Shown here one piece after another: positions 45,864-54,451 of a DNA stretch of 64,000 nt. Source of the DNA: Paracoccus aminophilus JCM 7686 (GTDB taxonomy: Bacteria > Pseudomonadota > Alphaproteobacteria > Rhodobacterales > Rhodobacteraceae); contig NC_022041.1 of assembly GCF_000444995.1 (NCBI RefSeq), forward strand, positions 842,001 through 906,000. Reading direction: 5' to 3'. The notes beneath the pieces are model-generated. The model was not told the DNA's origin. It saw only the letters and a list, made by a program, of their open reading frames with translations, and made no database searches. Position 1 is the first letter of the stretch, and every line of letters starts with the position of its first letter. A program made the translations under genes and the position numbers.

Positions 45864-47363
45864 TTGCCAGATTATCTCGACCGCATCCGGCACAAGGGAT
45901 TGCGCGATCTCGTGGTCTCCGCAGATCAGGCGGCGGCGCTTATCAAGGACGGCATGGTCCTTGGCATGAGCGGGTTCACCCGCGCGGGCGAGGCCAAGGC
46001 CGTGCCGTTGGCGTTGGCCGAGCGTGCCAAACGCGAGCCGCTGAAGGTCACGCTGATGACCGGGGCCTCGCTTGGCAATGATCTCGACAAGACTTTGGCC
46101 GAGGCGCATGTCCTCTCGCGCCGCATCCCCTTCCAGTCCGACCCGGCTTTGCGCCGCGCGATCAATGCGGGCGAGGTGATGTTCATCGACCAGCATCTCT
46201 CGGAAACCGTCGAGCAATTGCGCACCCGCCAGATCCCCGGCGTCGATCTCGCCATCATCGAGGCGGTCGCGATCACCGAAGAGGGCGGCATCATCCCCAC
46301 GACCTCGGTCGGCAATTCGGCGAGCTTCGCGCTTTTGGCCCCGAAGGTGATCGTCGAGATCAACACCAGCCAGCCGCTGGCGCTTGAAGGGATGCATGAC
46401 ATCTTCATCCCGACCTATCGCCCCGCGCGGATGCCGGTGCCGGTGGTCTCGCCGCAAAGCCGGATCGGGCTGCCCTATATCCCGATCCCGCCCGAGCGGA
46501 TCGCAGCCATCGTCATCTCGCAAAAGCACGACAGCGCCTCGAATATCCTTGAACCGGACGAGGACACCCGCGCGATTGCGGGCCATCTGACCGAGTTCTT
46601 CAAGCACGAGGTCGCCCAAGGCCGCCTCACCAACCAGCTCGCGCCCTTGCAAGCCGGGATCGGCACGATTGCCAATGCGGTGCTGCACGGGCTGATCGAC
46701 AGCCCGTTCCACGACCTGACGATGTATTCCGAGGTCTTGCAGGATTCGACCTTCGATCTTTTCGACAGCGGCAAGATGGTCTTTGCTTCGGGCTCGTCCC
46801 TGACGCTCTCGCCTGCGAAGGGCGCGAGCGTCATGCCGCGCCTCGCCGAATATAAATCGCGGCTGATGCTGCGCCCGCAAGAGATCTCGAACCATCCCGA
46901 GGTCGTGCGGCGTCTGGGCATTATCGCGATCAACACCGCGCTCGAATTCGACATCTATGGCAATGTGAACTCGACCCATGTCATGGGCACGCAGATGATG
47001 AACGGCATCGGCGGCTCGGGCGATTTCGCGCGCAATGCCTTCATGTCGATCTTCGTGACGAAATCCATGGCCAAGGGTGGCAGGATTTCCTCGGTGGTGC
47101 CGATGGTCAGCCATGTCGATCACACCGAGCATGATGTCGATATTCTGGTGACCGAGCAGGGGCTGGCCGATCTGCGCGGACTGGCACCGCGTGAGCGCGC
47201 GCGGGTCATCATCGAAAACACCGTCGCCCCGGAATGGCGCGACCTTCTGCGCGATTATTCCGCGCGCGCGACCGAGCGTGGCGGGCATACGCCGCATCTG
47301 CTCGAAGAGGCTTTGAGCTGGCACGACCAGCTCCGCCGCACCGGCACGATGAAGCCGGAATGA
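45864..47363 (+). CDS. Acetyl-CoA hydrolase/acyl-CoA:acetate CoA-transferase
   Basis: A 499-residue class I CoA-transferase of the AarC/Cat1 type, which moves CoA between succinyl-CoA or propionyl-CoA and acetate. The N-terminal MSGFTRAGEAKAVPLAL, the PTTSVGNSASFALLA region, the oxyanion segment GIGTIANAVLHGLI and the likely catalytic Glu in YSEVLQDSTF are all present. I place the start at TTG 45864 because GGAGGG lies 6 nt upstream and the family begins at PDYLDRI; ATG 45828 is the alternative. It converges on metQ and is closed by a bidirectional terminator. Confidence 0.9.
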   Translation: MPDYLDRIRHKGLRDLVVSADQAAALIKDGMVLGMSGFTRAGEAKAVPLALAERAKREPLKVTLMTGASLGNDLDKTLAEAHVLSRRIPFQSDPALRRAINAGEVMFIDQHLSETVEQLRTRQIPGVDLAIIEAVAITEEGGIIPTTSVGNSASFALLAPKVIVEINTSQPLALEGMHDIFIPTYRPARMPVPVVSPQSRIGLPYIPIPPERIAAIVISQKHDSASNILEPDEDTRAIAGHLTEFFKHEVAQGRLTNQLAPLQAGIGTIANAVLHGLIDSPFHDLTMYSEVLQDSTFDLFDSGKMVFASGSSLTLSPAKGASVMPRLAEYKSRLMLRPQEISNHPEVVRRLGIIAINTALEFDIYGNVNSTHVMGTQMMNGIGGSGDFARNAFMSIFVTKSMAKGGRISSVVPMVSHVDHTEHDVDILVTEQGLADLRGLAPRERARVIIENTVAPEWRDLLRDYSARATERGGHTPHLLEEALSWHDQLRRTGTMKPE

Positions 47364-47400
47364 TGAAACCCGAATGACGAACTCCAAAGGCTGAAACGAA

Positions 47401-47426
47401 AAACGCCCCGCAATTGCGGGGCGTTT
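47401..47426. terminator. Bidirectional terminator between CoA-transferase gene and metQ
   Basis: A perfect palindrome whose arms read AAACGCCCCGCAA and TTGCGGGGCGTTT, symmetrical for both converging genes. Confidence 0.9.
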
Positions 47427-47445
47427 GCCGTTCGATCACCAAAGA

Positions 47446-48228
47446 TCAGAACGCGGGGATGACCGCGCCTTTGTATTTCTCTTCGATGAAGGTTTTGATT
47501 TTCGGGTCGTGATAGGCCTCGACCAGCTCTTTCGCCCAAGCCGCGTCTTTATCGGCGGTTTTCACCACGATGATATTGGCATAGGGGCCTTCGGCCTTCT
47601 CGATGGCAATCGCATCCTTGCTGGGATCGAGCTTGGCTTCGAGCGCATAGTTCGTGTTGATGACAGCCACATCGGCATCATCGAGCGAGCGCGGCAGCTG
47701 GGCGGCGTCGAGTTCAAGGAATTCGAGCTTCTTCGGGTTTTCCGCGATGTCGAGCGGGGTCGGGGTCAGGCCAACGCCGTCCTTGAGTTTGAGCACGCCC
47801 TTGTCGGCCAGCAGCAAAAGCGCGCGGCCACCGTTGGTCGGATCGTTCGGGATCGCGACCTTGCCACCTTCCGGCAGATCATCCAGCGATTTCAGCTTGG
47901 ACGAATAGACGCCCATCGGCGTGGTGAAGGTCAGGCCGATCGTGGTCAGGTCATAGCCACGGTCCTTGATCTGGTTGTCCAGATAGGGCTGGTGCTGGAA
48001 GATATTGGCGTTGAGATCGCCATCCGCCAGCGCCTGGTTCGGCATGACGTAATCGGTGAACTCGACCAGCTCGATGTTCAGGCCCTTTTCCTTGGCGATC
48101 GGAACGACCTGTTCCATGATTTCGGCATGTTCGCCGACCGAGACACCAACCTTGATGTCTTCGGCCAGAGCCATGCCCGAAACCAGGGCGAAGGCGGCAG
48201 TCAGGGTAGCGAAGCGCAGCTTTTTCAT
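47446..48228 (-). CDS. metQ: Methionine ABC transporter binding protein MetQ
   Basis: A 260-residue NlpA-family periplasmic protein that captures methionine. The signal peptide (KKLRFATLTAAFALVSGMALA) ends in an AxA site and has no lipobox cysteine, so unlike E. coli MetQ it is probably soluble. Mature sequence contains KVGVSVGEHAEIMEQV, the ligand-region NANIFQHQPYLDN, IPNDPTNGGRAL and AVINTNYA. It is the third gene of the metN-metI-metQ operon. Confidence 0.94.
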   Translation of the reverse strand: MKKLRFATLTAAFALVSGMALAEDIKVGVSVGEHAEIMEQVVPIAKEKGLNIELVEFTDYVMPNQALADGDLNANIFQHQPYLDNQIKDRGYDLTTIGLTFTTPMGVYSSKLKSLDDLPEGGKVAIPNDPTNGGRALLLLADKGVLKLKDGVGLTPTPLDIAENPKKLEFLELDAAQLPRSLDDADVAVINTNYALEAKLDPSKDAIAIEKAEGPYANIIVVKTADKDAAWAKELVEAYHDPKIKTFIEEKYKGAVIPAF

Positions 48229-48253
48229 TGGCTTTCTCCTGTGAAAGAACTCT

Positions 48254-48928
48254 TTACCGGCCCCGGTTGCGGGGCGCGCGTTTGTCGAACCGGCTGGCGA
48301 TCCATTCGCCGATGGATTGCACCAGCTGGACCAAGACGATCAGGATCACGACCACGGCGGCCATGACATCGGGCATGAAACGTTGATAGCCGTAGCGGAT
48401 GCCGAGATCGCCAAGCCCCTTGCCGCCGACCGCGCCGACCATGGCGGAATAGCCGATCAGACTGACGACGGCCAAGGTCAGGCCCAAAACGATGCCAGGC
48501 ATGGCCTCGGCGACCAGAACCTTGCGCACGATCTGGCCCGGCGTCGCGCCCATCGAGCGCGCGGCCTCGATCAGACCGGCATCGACCTCGCGAATGGCGG
48601 TCTCGATCAGGCGGGCGATGAAGGGGGCGGCAGCGATGGTCAAAGGCACGATCGCGGCATCGGTGCCGATCGAGGTGCCGACGACCAGACGCGTGAAGGG
48701 GATGATCGCCACGACCAGAATGATGAACGGAACCGAGCGCGCCGCATTGACCACGAGCCCCAGCACCTTGTTGAGCACGGGGCTCGAATAGAGCTCGCCC
48801 TTGCGCGAGGTCGCAAGGAAAATCCCCAAAGGCCCGCCGATCAGCGTGCCGAGGATCGTCGAAAGCGCGACCATATAAAGCGTCTGCAGCGTCGAGGCCC
48901 AGAGCAGGTTGATCAAACTAGCCGACAT
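48254..48928 (-). CDS. metI: Methionine ABC transporter permease MetI
   Basis: A 224-residue permease with about five membrane helices. The coupling loop AARSMGATPGQIVRKVLVAEA is the EAA motif, preceded by INAARS-like VVNAARSVPFIILVVAIIP; GAVGGKGLGDLGIRYGYQRF near the end is MetI-typical. I place the start at ATG 48928, with GAGG 9 nt upstream; TTG 48934 is the next candidate. It overlaps the metN stop by 11 bp, so the two are coupled. Confidence 0.95.
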   Translation of the reverse strand: MSASLINLLWASTLQTLYMVALSTILGTLIGGPLGIFLATSRKGELYSSPVLNKVLGLVVNAARSVPFIILVVAIIPFTRLVVGTSIGTDAAIVPLTIAAAPFIARLIETAIREVDAGLIEAARSMGATPGQIVRKVLVAEAMPGIVLGLTLAVVSLIGYSAMVGAVGGKGLGDLGIRYGYQRFMPDVMAAVVVILIVLVQLVQSIGEWIASRFDKRAPRNRGR

Positions 48929-49985
48929 AGCCAAGCACCTCGGTCATCATGCCGTGACGGTTCAGAAAGGCCTGAGCCTCGGCGGCGCGGGGGCCGGGCA
49001 GGCTGACGATCAGGCTGCCGAAGGGATTGGGGCCGATCTCTTCGATCGCCCCGGCGAGAATATTGGTTTCGATCCCGCGATCAACGGCAAGGCGCGAGAG
49101 CATCGGGTCGGTGGCGTGATCGCCGATGAAGGTGATCTGCAGCACGGCCTGCGCGCCCTCGCCTTGCGGGGCAGGCGTCATGCGACCGGCGATGAAACCG
49201 GGCACGGCGACGCCGGTGACGCCGGTCAGGAACGAGCGCGTCGTCGGATGCTGAGGGCGCGAGAAGACGGCATAGGTCTCGCCCGCCTCGACGATGCGCC
49301 CGCCCTCGATCACGGCGACATGGGTGCCGATGTCGCGCACCACCGCCATTTCATGGGTGATAAGCAGAATGGTCAGGCCAAGCTCGCGGTTGATGTTTTG
49401 CAAGAGCTCCAGCACCTGCCGCGTCGTGTCGGGATCAAGCGCCGAGGTCGCCTCATCCGACAAAAGCACGCGCGGATTGGTGGCGAGCGCCCGGGCAATG
49501 CCGACGCGCTGCTTTTGCCCGCCCGAGAGCTCTGCCGGATAGCGGTTGGCCTGCGCGGTTAGCCCGACGAGATCAATCAGCTCGCTGACACGCGGCCGGA
49601 TCTGTGCGGACGGCGCGCCTGCGATTTCCAGCGGCAACGCGATATTGTCAAAGACCGTGCGCGAGGAGAGGAGGTTGAAATGCTGGAAGATCATGCCGAC
49701 TTCGCGCCGGATCGCGCGCAGCTCGGCCCCTTCGGCGGGCGCGACATCGCGGCCATGCACGATCACCTTGCCCGAAGACGGGCGCTCGAGCCCGTTCACC
49801 AGCCGCAGCAGGGTGGATTTGCCCGCGCCCGAACGGCCGATGATCCCGGTGATCGCGCCTTGCGGCACGTCGAGCCAGATATCGTCAAGCGCGACCACAT
49901 CACCTGCGCCGCCCTTTTGCGGATAGAGGCGGGTCACGCCCTGAAAGGAAATCGCCGGTTCGCCCCGGTGCGCGGCCTCAGTCAT
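48918..49985 (-). CDS. metN: Methionine ABC transporter ATPase MetN
   Basis: A 355-residue ATPase. The ABC domain has Walker A GRSGAGKST, Q-loop IFQHFNLLSSRTV, signature LSGGQKQRV, Walker B VLLSDEATSALDP and switch ITHEMAV. The last 90 residues form the NIL domain (LQITFIGDHATDPMLSRLAVD), through which methionine inhibits its own import. It is the first gene of metNIQ. The 157-bp upstream region has paired TTGCGCAA palindromes. Confidence 0.96.
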   Translation of the reverse strand: MTEAAHRGEPAISFQGVTRLYPQKGGAGDVVALDDIWLDVPQGAITGIIGRSGAGKSTLLRLVNGLERPSSGKVIVHGRDVAPAEGAELRAIRREVGMIFQHFNLLSSRTVFDNIALPLEIAGAPSAQIRPRVSELIDLVGLTAQANRYPAELSGGQKQRVGIARALATNPRVLLSDEATSALDPDTTRQVLELLQNINRELGLTILLITHEMAVVRDIGTHVAVIEGGRIVEAGETYAVFSRPQHPTTRSFLTGVTGVAVPGFIAGRMTPAPQGEGAQAVLQITFIGDHATDPMLSRLAVDRGIETNILAGAIEEIGPNPFGSLIVSLPGPRAAEAQAFLNRHGMMTEVLGYVG

Positions 49986-50142
49986 CTCTAAACCCTGTCA
50001 AGTCGGTCAGAGGTATGCGCCTCGCGGGGGATTTTGCAAGAGGCGACACTTGCGCAAAGAGAAAACGGTGTTCCGATCTTGCTGTAAACGCCGGAACTCC
50101 GTCCTTTTTTGCGCAAAAATGTCGAGGTAGAGAAGATTTTTC
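49986..50142 (-). promoter_or_regulatory. metNIQ upstream region with paired palindromes
   Basis: The space between tpiA and metN, both on the minus strand. TTGCGCAA occurs at 50050-50057 and 50109-50116; the second is the centre of a perfect 14-bp palindrome (50106-50119). The centres are 59 bp apart. I looked for a SAM-II or similar riboswitch and did not see one. Confidence 0.5.
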
Positions 50143-50886
50143 TTATGCGCCGAGCGCGGAAATGATCGCGCCGAAATCGCTGGCCTTGAGGCTCGCGCCG
50201 CCAACCAGCGCGCCGTTGACATCGGCAATCGCAAAGATCTCGGCGGCATTCGAGGGTTTGACCGAGCCGCCGTAAAGCAGCGAGATCTCGGCGCCATCGG
50301 CAAAGCGCGCGGCAAGGCGGTCGCGCATCAGGGCATGGACCTCGGCGATCTGGTCATTCGTCGGGGTGCGGCCGGTGCCGATCGCCCAGACCGGCTCATA
50401 GGCGATCACGGTATTCGCCGCCGTGGCGCCTGCGGGGACCGAGCCCTGAAGCTGGGTCGCGATCACATCGAGCGTCTGGCCAGCATCGCGCTGCGCCTCG
50501 GTTTCGCCGACGCAGATCACCGCGACCAGCCCGGCCTCATGGGCGGCAAGCGCCTTGGCGGCGACCTCGGCATCGGTCTCGCCGTGATCGGCGCGGCGCT
50601 CGGAATGGCCGAGGATGACATGCGAGGCGCCGACATCCTTGAGCTCGACCGCGGCAATATCGCCGGTATGGGCGCCCGAGGTCTTGGCGTGGCAATCCTG
50701 ACCGCCGACGCGCAGCACCGAGCCGGCCGCGCGGGTGGCCATGGCATGGATCAGGGTCGCGGGCGGGCAGATCAGCACGTCGCAGGCAGGCGAGGGGTGC
50801 GCGGCCACAAGCTGGTCGATTTCCGCCAGCGCGGCCAAGGTCCCGTTCATCTTCCAATTGCCAGCAGCAAGCTTGCGCGGTGCCAT
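50143..50886 (-). CDS. tpiA: Triose-phosphate isomerase
   Basis: A 247-residue barrel enzyme of central carbon metabolism that interconverts dihydroxyacetone phosphate and glyceraldehyde-3-phosphate. The N-terminal AAGNWKMNG carries the catalytic Lys and Asn, LGHSERR the catalytic His, and [11 protein letters not shown] the catalytic Glu with the flexible loop; [12 protein letters not shown] closes the phosphate site. It stands alone, 157 bp upstream of metN and 124 bp downstream of the IscA-like gene on the same strand. Confidence 0.98.
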   Translation of the reverse strand: MAPRKLAAGNWKMNGTLAALAEIDQLVAAHPSPACDVLICPPATLIHAMATRAAGSVLRVGGQDCHAKTSGAHTGDIAAVELKDVGASHVILGHSERRADHGETDAEVAAKALAAHEAGLVAVICVGETEAQRDAGQTLDVIATQLQGSVPAGATAANTVIAYEPVWAIGTGRTPTNDQIAEVHALMRDRLAARFADGAEISLLYGGSVKPSNAAEIFAIADVNGALVGGASLKASDFGAIISALGA

Positions 50887-51010
50887 CCCTCATCCCCCGA
50901 TTATCAAAACTCAGCAGGGATTAGGGACTTCGCAGCGGTCAATCAAGCGAGGCGCCTGTGATTTTGGCAAAGATTGCAACTGTTTGCGCCAACAGTCCGG
51001 GCGCGCGGCC

Positions 51011-51382
51011 TCAGCTGGCCGGGCGACCCGCGCCCAGAGGCTCAAAGCGCACCGATTCCCCGCAGCCGCAGGCTTCGGTCACATTCGGATTGCGGAACTT
51101 GAAGCCGGATTCGAGCAGCCCGGTCTCATAGTCAATCTCGGTGCCGAAAAGGAACATCTGTGCGGTCGGCGCGATCATCACGCGCGCCGCGCCCTGTTCG
51201 ACGACCTCGTCCGAGGCATGCGGCGTTTCCGCCATCTCCATCGTATATTCCATGCCCGCACAGCCGCCTTTCTTCAGGCCGATGCGCAGACCATGCGACG
51301 ACTTCCCCGCCATCAGCTTGGCGATTTGACGCTCGGCTGCCGGGGTAATGGTGACAGGGGATTTGCCGGGGATCGAAAACAT
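51011..51382 (-). CDS. IscA/ErpA/SufA-type iron-sulfur carrier
   Basis: A 123-residue A-type carrier that passes Fe-S clusters to target proteins. The three conserved cysteines are present: Cys41 in LKKGGCAGMEY and Cys105 and Cys107 in EACGCGESVRF. ATG 51382 begins the domain-like SIPGKSPVTITPAAERQIAKLM; a longer frame would overlap the nucleosidase gene 3' end. It is isolated from isc or suf operons, as ErpA genes often are, but the exact subgroup is not certain. Confidence 0.92.
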   Translation of the reverse strand: MFSIPGKSPVTITPAAERQIAKLMAGKSSHGLRIGLKKGGCAGMEYTMEMAETPHASDEVVEQGAARVMIAPTAQMFLFGTEIDYETGLLESGFKFRNPNVTEACGCGESVRFEPLGAGRPAS

Positions 51383-51428
51383 GACGGGCCGCCTTTCTGT
51401 GAGATCAAAGATAGGCTTCCGCCCGCCG

Positions 51429-52361
51429 TCACTCAAGACCCCGAATTTCCGAAACCGGTGGCAGGGCGGCGACAAAGCGGCTCATCACCGCCACCGAATT
51501 CGCGGCGGCAAGGTCCATGAAGGTGCCCATCTCATTGTGACCCGCCCCCCCACCGGCCAGATCAGAGACCGAGCGGAAGGCGATGAAGGGCACGTCATTC
51601 GAATAGGCCACCTGCGCGACCGCCGCGCTTTCCATATCAAGCACATCGGCCTTGAAAGTTTCATGCGCCCAGTTCCGAAGCTGGGCATTGTCGACAAAAA
51701 CCGAGCCCGACACGCCATTCCCGCCAATCCGCACTTCGGGCATCTTGGTCAGGCAGGCATTGCCTTTCGAGCAATTCGACAGTTTCACATCCTTGGCGGC
51801 TTCGGCTGCGATGCGAAACAGCTTGGGATCGACCTCGAACCAGAATTTGGTCTCGGGCTTCTGAGACTGTGCGGTGATCACATCGAGCGGGCGGGTGAAG
51901 AACATCCCGAAATTCTTGTGATCCGAGCGGAAGAAGCGCGGCATCGTGAAGGCACCGTCGCGCTCGCGTCCGGCAACCACCTCGAAATATTGGCCCCAAC
52001 GCAGGGGAATCGCGACATCGCCGATGTCATATTTCGGCTCCGCGCTGCCAGCGATGCCGGTGAAGGCAATCGCCTGGATGTTGAACCGGTCGAGCGCGAG
52101 CTGCGCCGTCATCGCCGCATTCACCATCGAAACGCCCGAGAGGTAAAGGACGACATCCTTGCCCTCAAGCGTCCCGGTCACGAACTCGGTACCGTGCTGA
52201 ATCGAATGGCCGGTCGGCTGCACGACCTCTTTCAGCGCCAGCCACTCGGGCTCGAAAGCCGAGACGATCGCGATCCGTGGGGTGTCATCCCAGTCGGGGC
52301 GTTCAGCCAGAGCCGGCGTGCCGAGAAGCAAAAGAGTCAGTGCGGCGCGCAGAGATCGCAT
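51429..52361 (-). CDS. Exported nucleosidase/phosphorylase (MTA/SAH nucleosidase-like)
   Basis: A 310-residue protein of the PNP_UDP_1 fold, with a clear signal peptide (RSLRAALTLLLLGTPALA). The N-terminal IAIVSAFEPEWLALKEVV and FTGIAGSAEPKYDIGDVAIP, the purine-site VLDMESAAVAQVAY, and FRSVSDLAGG with the catalytic-type Asp resemble 5'-methylthioadenosine/S-adenosylhomocysteine nucleosidase. Inserted sequence near 165-200 with two cysteines (SNCSKGNACLT) is unlike cytoplasmic members. It likely splits nucleosides in the periplasm; the substrate is unknown. It lies 46 bp upstream of the IscA-like gene. Confidence 0.82.
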   Translation of the reverse strand: MRSLRAALTLLLLGTPALAERPDWDDTPRIAIVSAFEPEWLALKEVVQPTGHSIQHGTEFVTGTLEGKDVVLYLSGVSMVNAAMTAQLALDRFNIQAIAFTGIAGSAEPKYDIGDVAIPLRWGQYFEVVAGRERDGAFTMPRFFRSDHKNFGMFFTRPLDVITAQSQKPETKFWFEVDPKLFRIAAEAAKDVKLSNCSKGNACLTKMPEVRIGGNGVSGSVFVDNAQLRNWAHETFKADVLDMESAAVAQVAYSNDVPFIAFRSVSDLAGGGAGHNEMGTFMDLAAANSVAVMSRFVAALPPVSEIRGLE

Positions 52362-52539
52362 TGCGATTCCTTATCCAAGGATCCATCAAGATAACTTGCG
52401 CTCAGATGACGGATCGTCAACCTCTGGAAAGCTTAGGATTTTCAGAAGACGCAATGTAATTTGCCGCCTGTGCCCCTTCGGCCGCAAAGCTGTGCAATCT
52501 TAGGGCTTCGGGGGTCGGCGTTTCGGGGCCTTGAGCCAG
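52362..52539. other. Divergent spacer between nucleosidase gene and rpsD promoter
   Basis: Noncoding. It must carry the promoter of the nucleosidase gene on the minus strand. I see no ORF or strong repeat in this part; the rpsD promoter and leader follow. Confidence 0.4.
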
Positions 52540-52572
52540 ACTTGACCCGCACTTGACCTGCACTTGACATGG
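52540..52572 (+). repeat. Three tandem 11-bp repeats at the rpsD promoter
   Basis: ACTTGACCCGC, ACTTGACCTGC and ACTTGACATGG follow each other exactly (52540, 52551, 52562). Each contains TTGAC; the third supplies the consensus -35 box of the rpsD promoter. Confidence 0.85.
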
Positions 52573-52591
52573 GGTGGCAAGCGGCTATAAG
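52564..52591 (+). promoter_or_regulatory. rpsD sigma-70 promoter
   Basis: TTGACA (52564-52569), a 16-nt spacer and TATAAG (52586-52591). This is the best sigma-70 promoter visible in the window and implies an rpsD leader of about 145 nt. Confidence 0.8.
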
Positions 52592-52599
52592 CGCGGCTT

Positions 52600-52743
52600 C
52601 ATTGGTGTTGGTGGCCCCCGCAAGGGGATTCCTGTCGGGCTTCATTGCCAGAGGACAACGCCCTTCGACGCATCTGCGGTCCGGGAGAATGCTACCGGTT
52701 CCGGGTCTAACCGCAGACGCATAATTTGTGAAGGAGATCAGCC
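52600..52743 (+). promoter_or_regulatory. Structured rpsD mRNA leader
   Basis: The leader contains a CCCC-GCAA-GGGG hairpin (about 52616-52627) and a longer helix in which 52670-52680 pairs with 52710-52720 (11 positions, one mismatch) around a 29-nt loop holding further CCGG repeats. The helix ends 12 nt before the AAGGAG ribosome site. This placement suits translational feedback by S4, which autoregulates its operon in other bacteria by different leader structures. Confidence 0.5.
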
Positions 52744-53364
52744 GTGACCAAACGCACAGCTGCCAAGTACAAACTCGATCGCCGCATGGGCGAAAACATC
52801 TGGGGCCGCGCCAAATCGCCGGTCAACCGTCGCGAATATGGCCCGGGCCAGCACGGTCAGCGCCGCAAGAACAAGCTGTCGGACTTCGGTACCCAGCTGC
52901 GCGCCAAGCAAAAACTCAAAGGCTACTACGGCGATCTGACCGAGAAGCAATTCCGTCGCATCTACGCCGAAGCCGAGCGTGTGAAGGGCGACACCGGTGA
53001 GAACCTGATCGGTCTGCTCGAGCGCCGCCTCGACGCCGTCGTCTACCGCTCGAAATTCGTCCCGACGATCTTCGCTGCACGCCAGTTCGTGAACCACGGC
53101 CACGTCCAAGTGAACGGTCAGCGCGTCAACATCGCGTCCTACCGCGTCAAAGAAGGCGACGTGATCTCGGTTCGTGACAAGTCGCGTCAACTCGCGATCG
53201 TTCTGGAAGCCGTCGGCCTGGCCGAGCGTGACGTCCCGGACTACATCGAAGTCGACACCAACAAACTGACCGCGACCTTCGTGCGCACCCCGACCCTTGG
53301 CGACGTGCCCTACGCCGTTGTCATGGAGCCGAACCTGGTCGTCGAATTCTACGCTCAGAACTAA
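52744..53364 (+). CDS. rpsD: 30S ribosomal protein S4
   Basis: A 206-residue primary 16S rRNA-binding protein needed early in 30S assembly. The N-terminal region reads [27 protein letters not shown], and the S4 RNA-binding domain is visible as [30 protein letters not shown]. The codon use is strongly biased, as in highly expressed genes. It is monocistronic here, outside the alpha ribosomal operon, with its own promoter, long leader and terminator. Confidence 0.98.
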   Translation: MTKRTAAKYKLDRRMGENIWGRAKSPVNRREYGPGQHGQRRKNKLSDFGTQLRAKQKLKGYYGDLTEKQFRRIYAEAERVKGDTGENLIGLLERRLDAVVYRSKFVPTIFAARQFVNHGHVQVNGQRVNIASYRVKEGDVISVRDKSRQLAIVLEAVGLAERDVPDYIEVDTNKLTATFVRTPTLGDVPYAVVMEPNLVVEFYAQN

Positions 53365-53394
53365 TTCGGACGATCCAACCGGATCATCCAAAAG

Positions 53395-53425
53395 AAGGCC
53401 GCTCCCACCGGGGCGGCCTTTTGCT
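53395..53425 (+). terminator. Rho-independent terminator after rpsD
   Basis: AAGGCCGCTCC (53395-53405) pairs with GGGGCGGCCTT (53410-53420), with a T-G wobble, followed by TTGCTTT. Confidence 0.82.
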
Positions 53426-53572
53426 TTGGGGCGCCCTTTGGCAGGGGCAGGCTGTCGCATTTGCCTTTTGATGCCAGCATGTTAGAACCCTGCATCCCCC
53501 AGCCAGATCATGGCGCTGCCCGGCTTTCGGGCCTGCGCGGACCGCCAGGGCCTATCCCCAAGGAGGCTCAGA

Positions 53573-54316
53573 ATGACTGCGATCACCCCGCGCGGGCTGG
53601 AAATCAATCTTGACGCGGCCCGCCCGATGGAGCCCGCGCAGGTCGCGCGCCAGATGCTGCTGACCAGCCGGGTCGCGGCGCTGGCGACGCTCGATCCCGG
53701 TGGCTTTCCCTATAATACGGCGACGAATCTCGTGGTGCGCGCCGATGGCACGCCGCTGATCTTCACCGCCTCGCTTGCACTTCACGCCCGCAATATCGAG
53801 GCCGATCCCCGTGTCTCGCTGTCGCTGGCCGATCATGGTCGCGACGTGCTGGTGACGCCGCGCCTCAGCCTGTCGGGTCGAATGGAACGTGTCACCGGCC
53901 CGACGATTGACGCGGCCAAGGATCTCTATCTGCGGCGTTTTCCCAAGGCGAAGCTTTACCTCTCGCTGCCCGATGCGCGGATCTATCAGATGAAGATCGA
54001 GGCGGTTCAGCTCAATGGCGGCCCGGCGCAAAACGCCAATGACGTGACCCCGGATCACCTGCGTCTCGATCTGAGCGGGGCCGAGGCGCTGATGGCGGAA
54101 GAGGCTGCAATCGTCGAGGCGCTCAATGGCAATCCCGCGCATGTCGCGCGGATTGCCAAAGCGGCGGGCGTGACCGAGGACGGGCGCTGGAGCGTGACCG
54201 GGATTGATCCCGAGGGCGTGACGCTGAACGGACGGGCAGAGGCGGCGCGCTGGTGGTTTGGCGCGCGACTGACCTCGCGCGCGCGGATCGAGGCGGCGCT
54301 GGCCGCGCTCGGCTGA
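53573..54316 (+). CDS. HugZ-like haem-utilisation/PNPOx split-barrel protein
   Basis: A 247-residue cytoplasmic protein. The N-terminal split-barrel (about 20-150) has AALATLDPGGFPYNTATN and LHARNIEADPRVSLSL, typical of pyridoxamine-phosphate-oxidase-like haem-utilisation proteins; the C-terminal part (about 175-245) resembles DUF2470 (EEAAIVEALNGNPAHVARIA, then GIDPEGVTL). Such HugZ-type proteins bind or degrade haem. ATG 53573 has AAGGAGG at good spacing; the longer frame lacks a ribosome site. No haem uptake genes are nearby. Confidence 0.82.
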   Translation: MTAITPRGLEINLDAARPMEPAQVARQMLLTSRVAALATLDPGGFPYNTATNLVVRADGTPLIFTASLALHARNIEADPRVSLSLADHGRDVLVTPRLSLSGRMERVTGPTIDAAKDLYLRRFPKAKLYLSLPDARIYQMKIEAVQLNGGPAQNANDVTPDHLRLDLSGAEALMAEEAAIVEALNGNPAHVARIAKAAGVTEDGRWSVTGIDPEGVTLNGRAEAARWWFGARLTSRARIEAALAALG

Positions 54317-54451
54317 GGCCCGGGCGAAGGCCGCGCTCTTTTGCAACAGGGCGTGGCCTCTTTGCCATCAAACTGCCGCGACCTTCGCGTCAGGCTGTCG
54401 CCTCGGCTTTGGCTTCGGGTTAAAGTCCGGCGGGGCAAATTGAGGATGATC

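Noticed and set aside
49986..50142. SAM riboswitch before metNIQ
   Set aside because: I compared the minus strand by eye with the SAM-II pattern I remember and found no matching stems or conserved loops; palindromic operators explain the region better.
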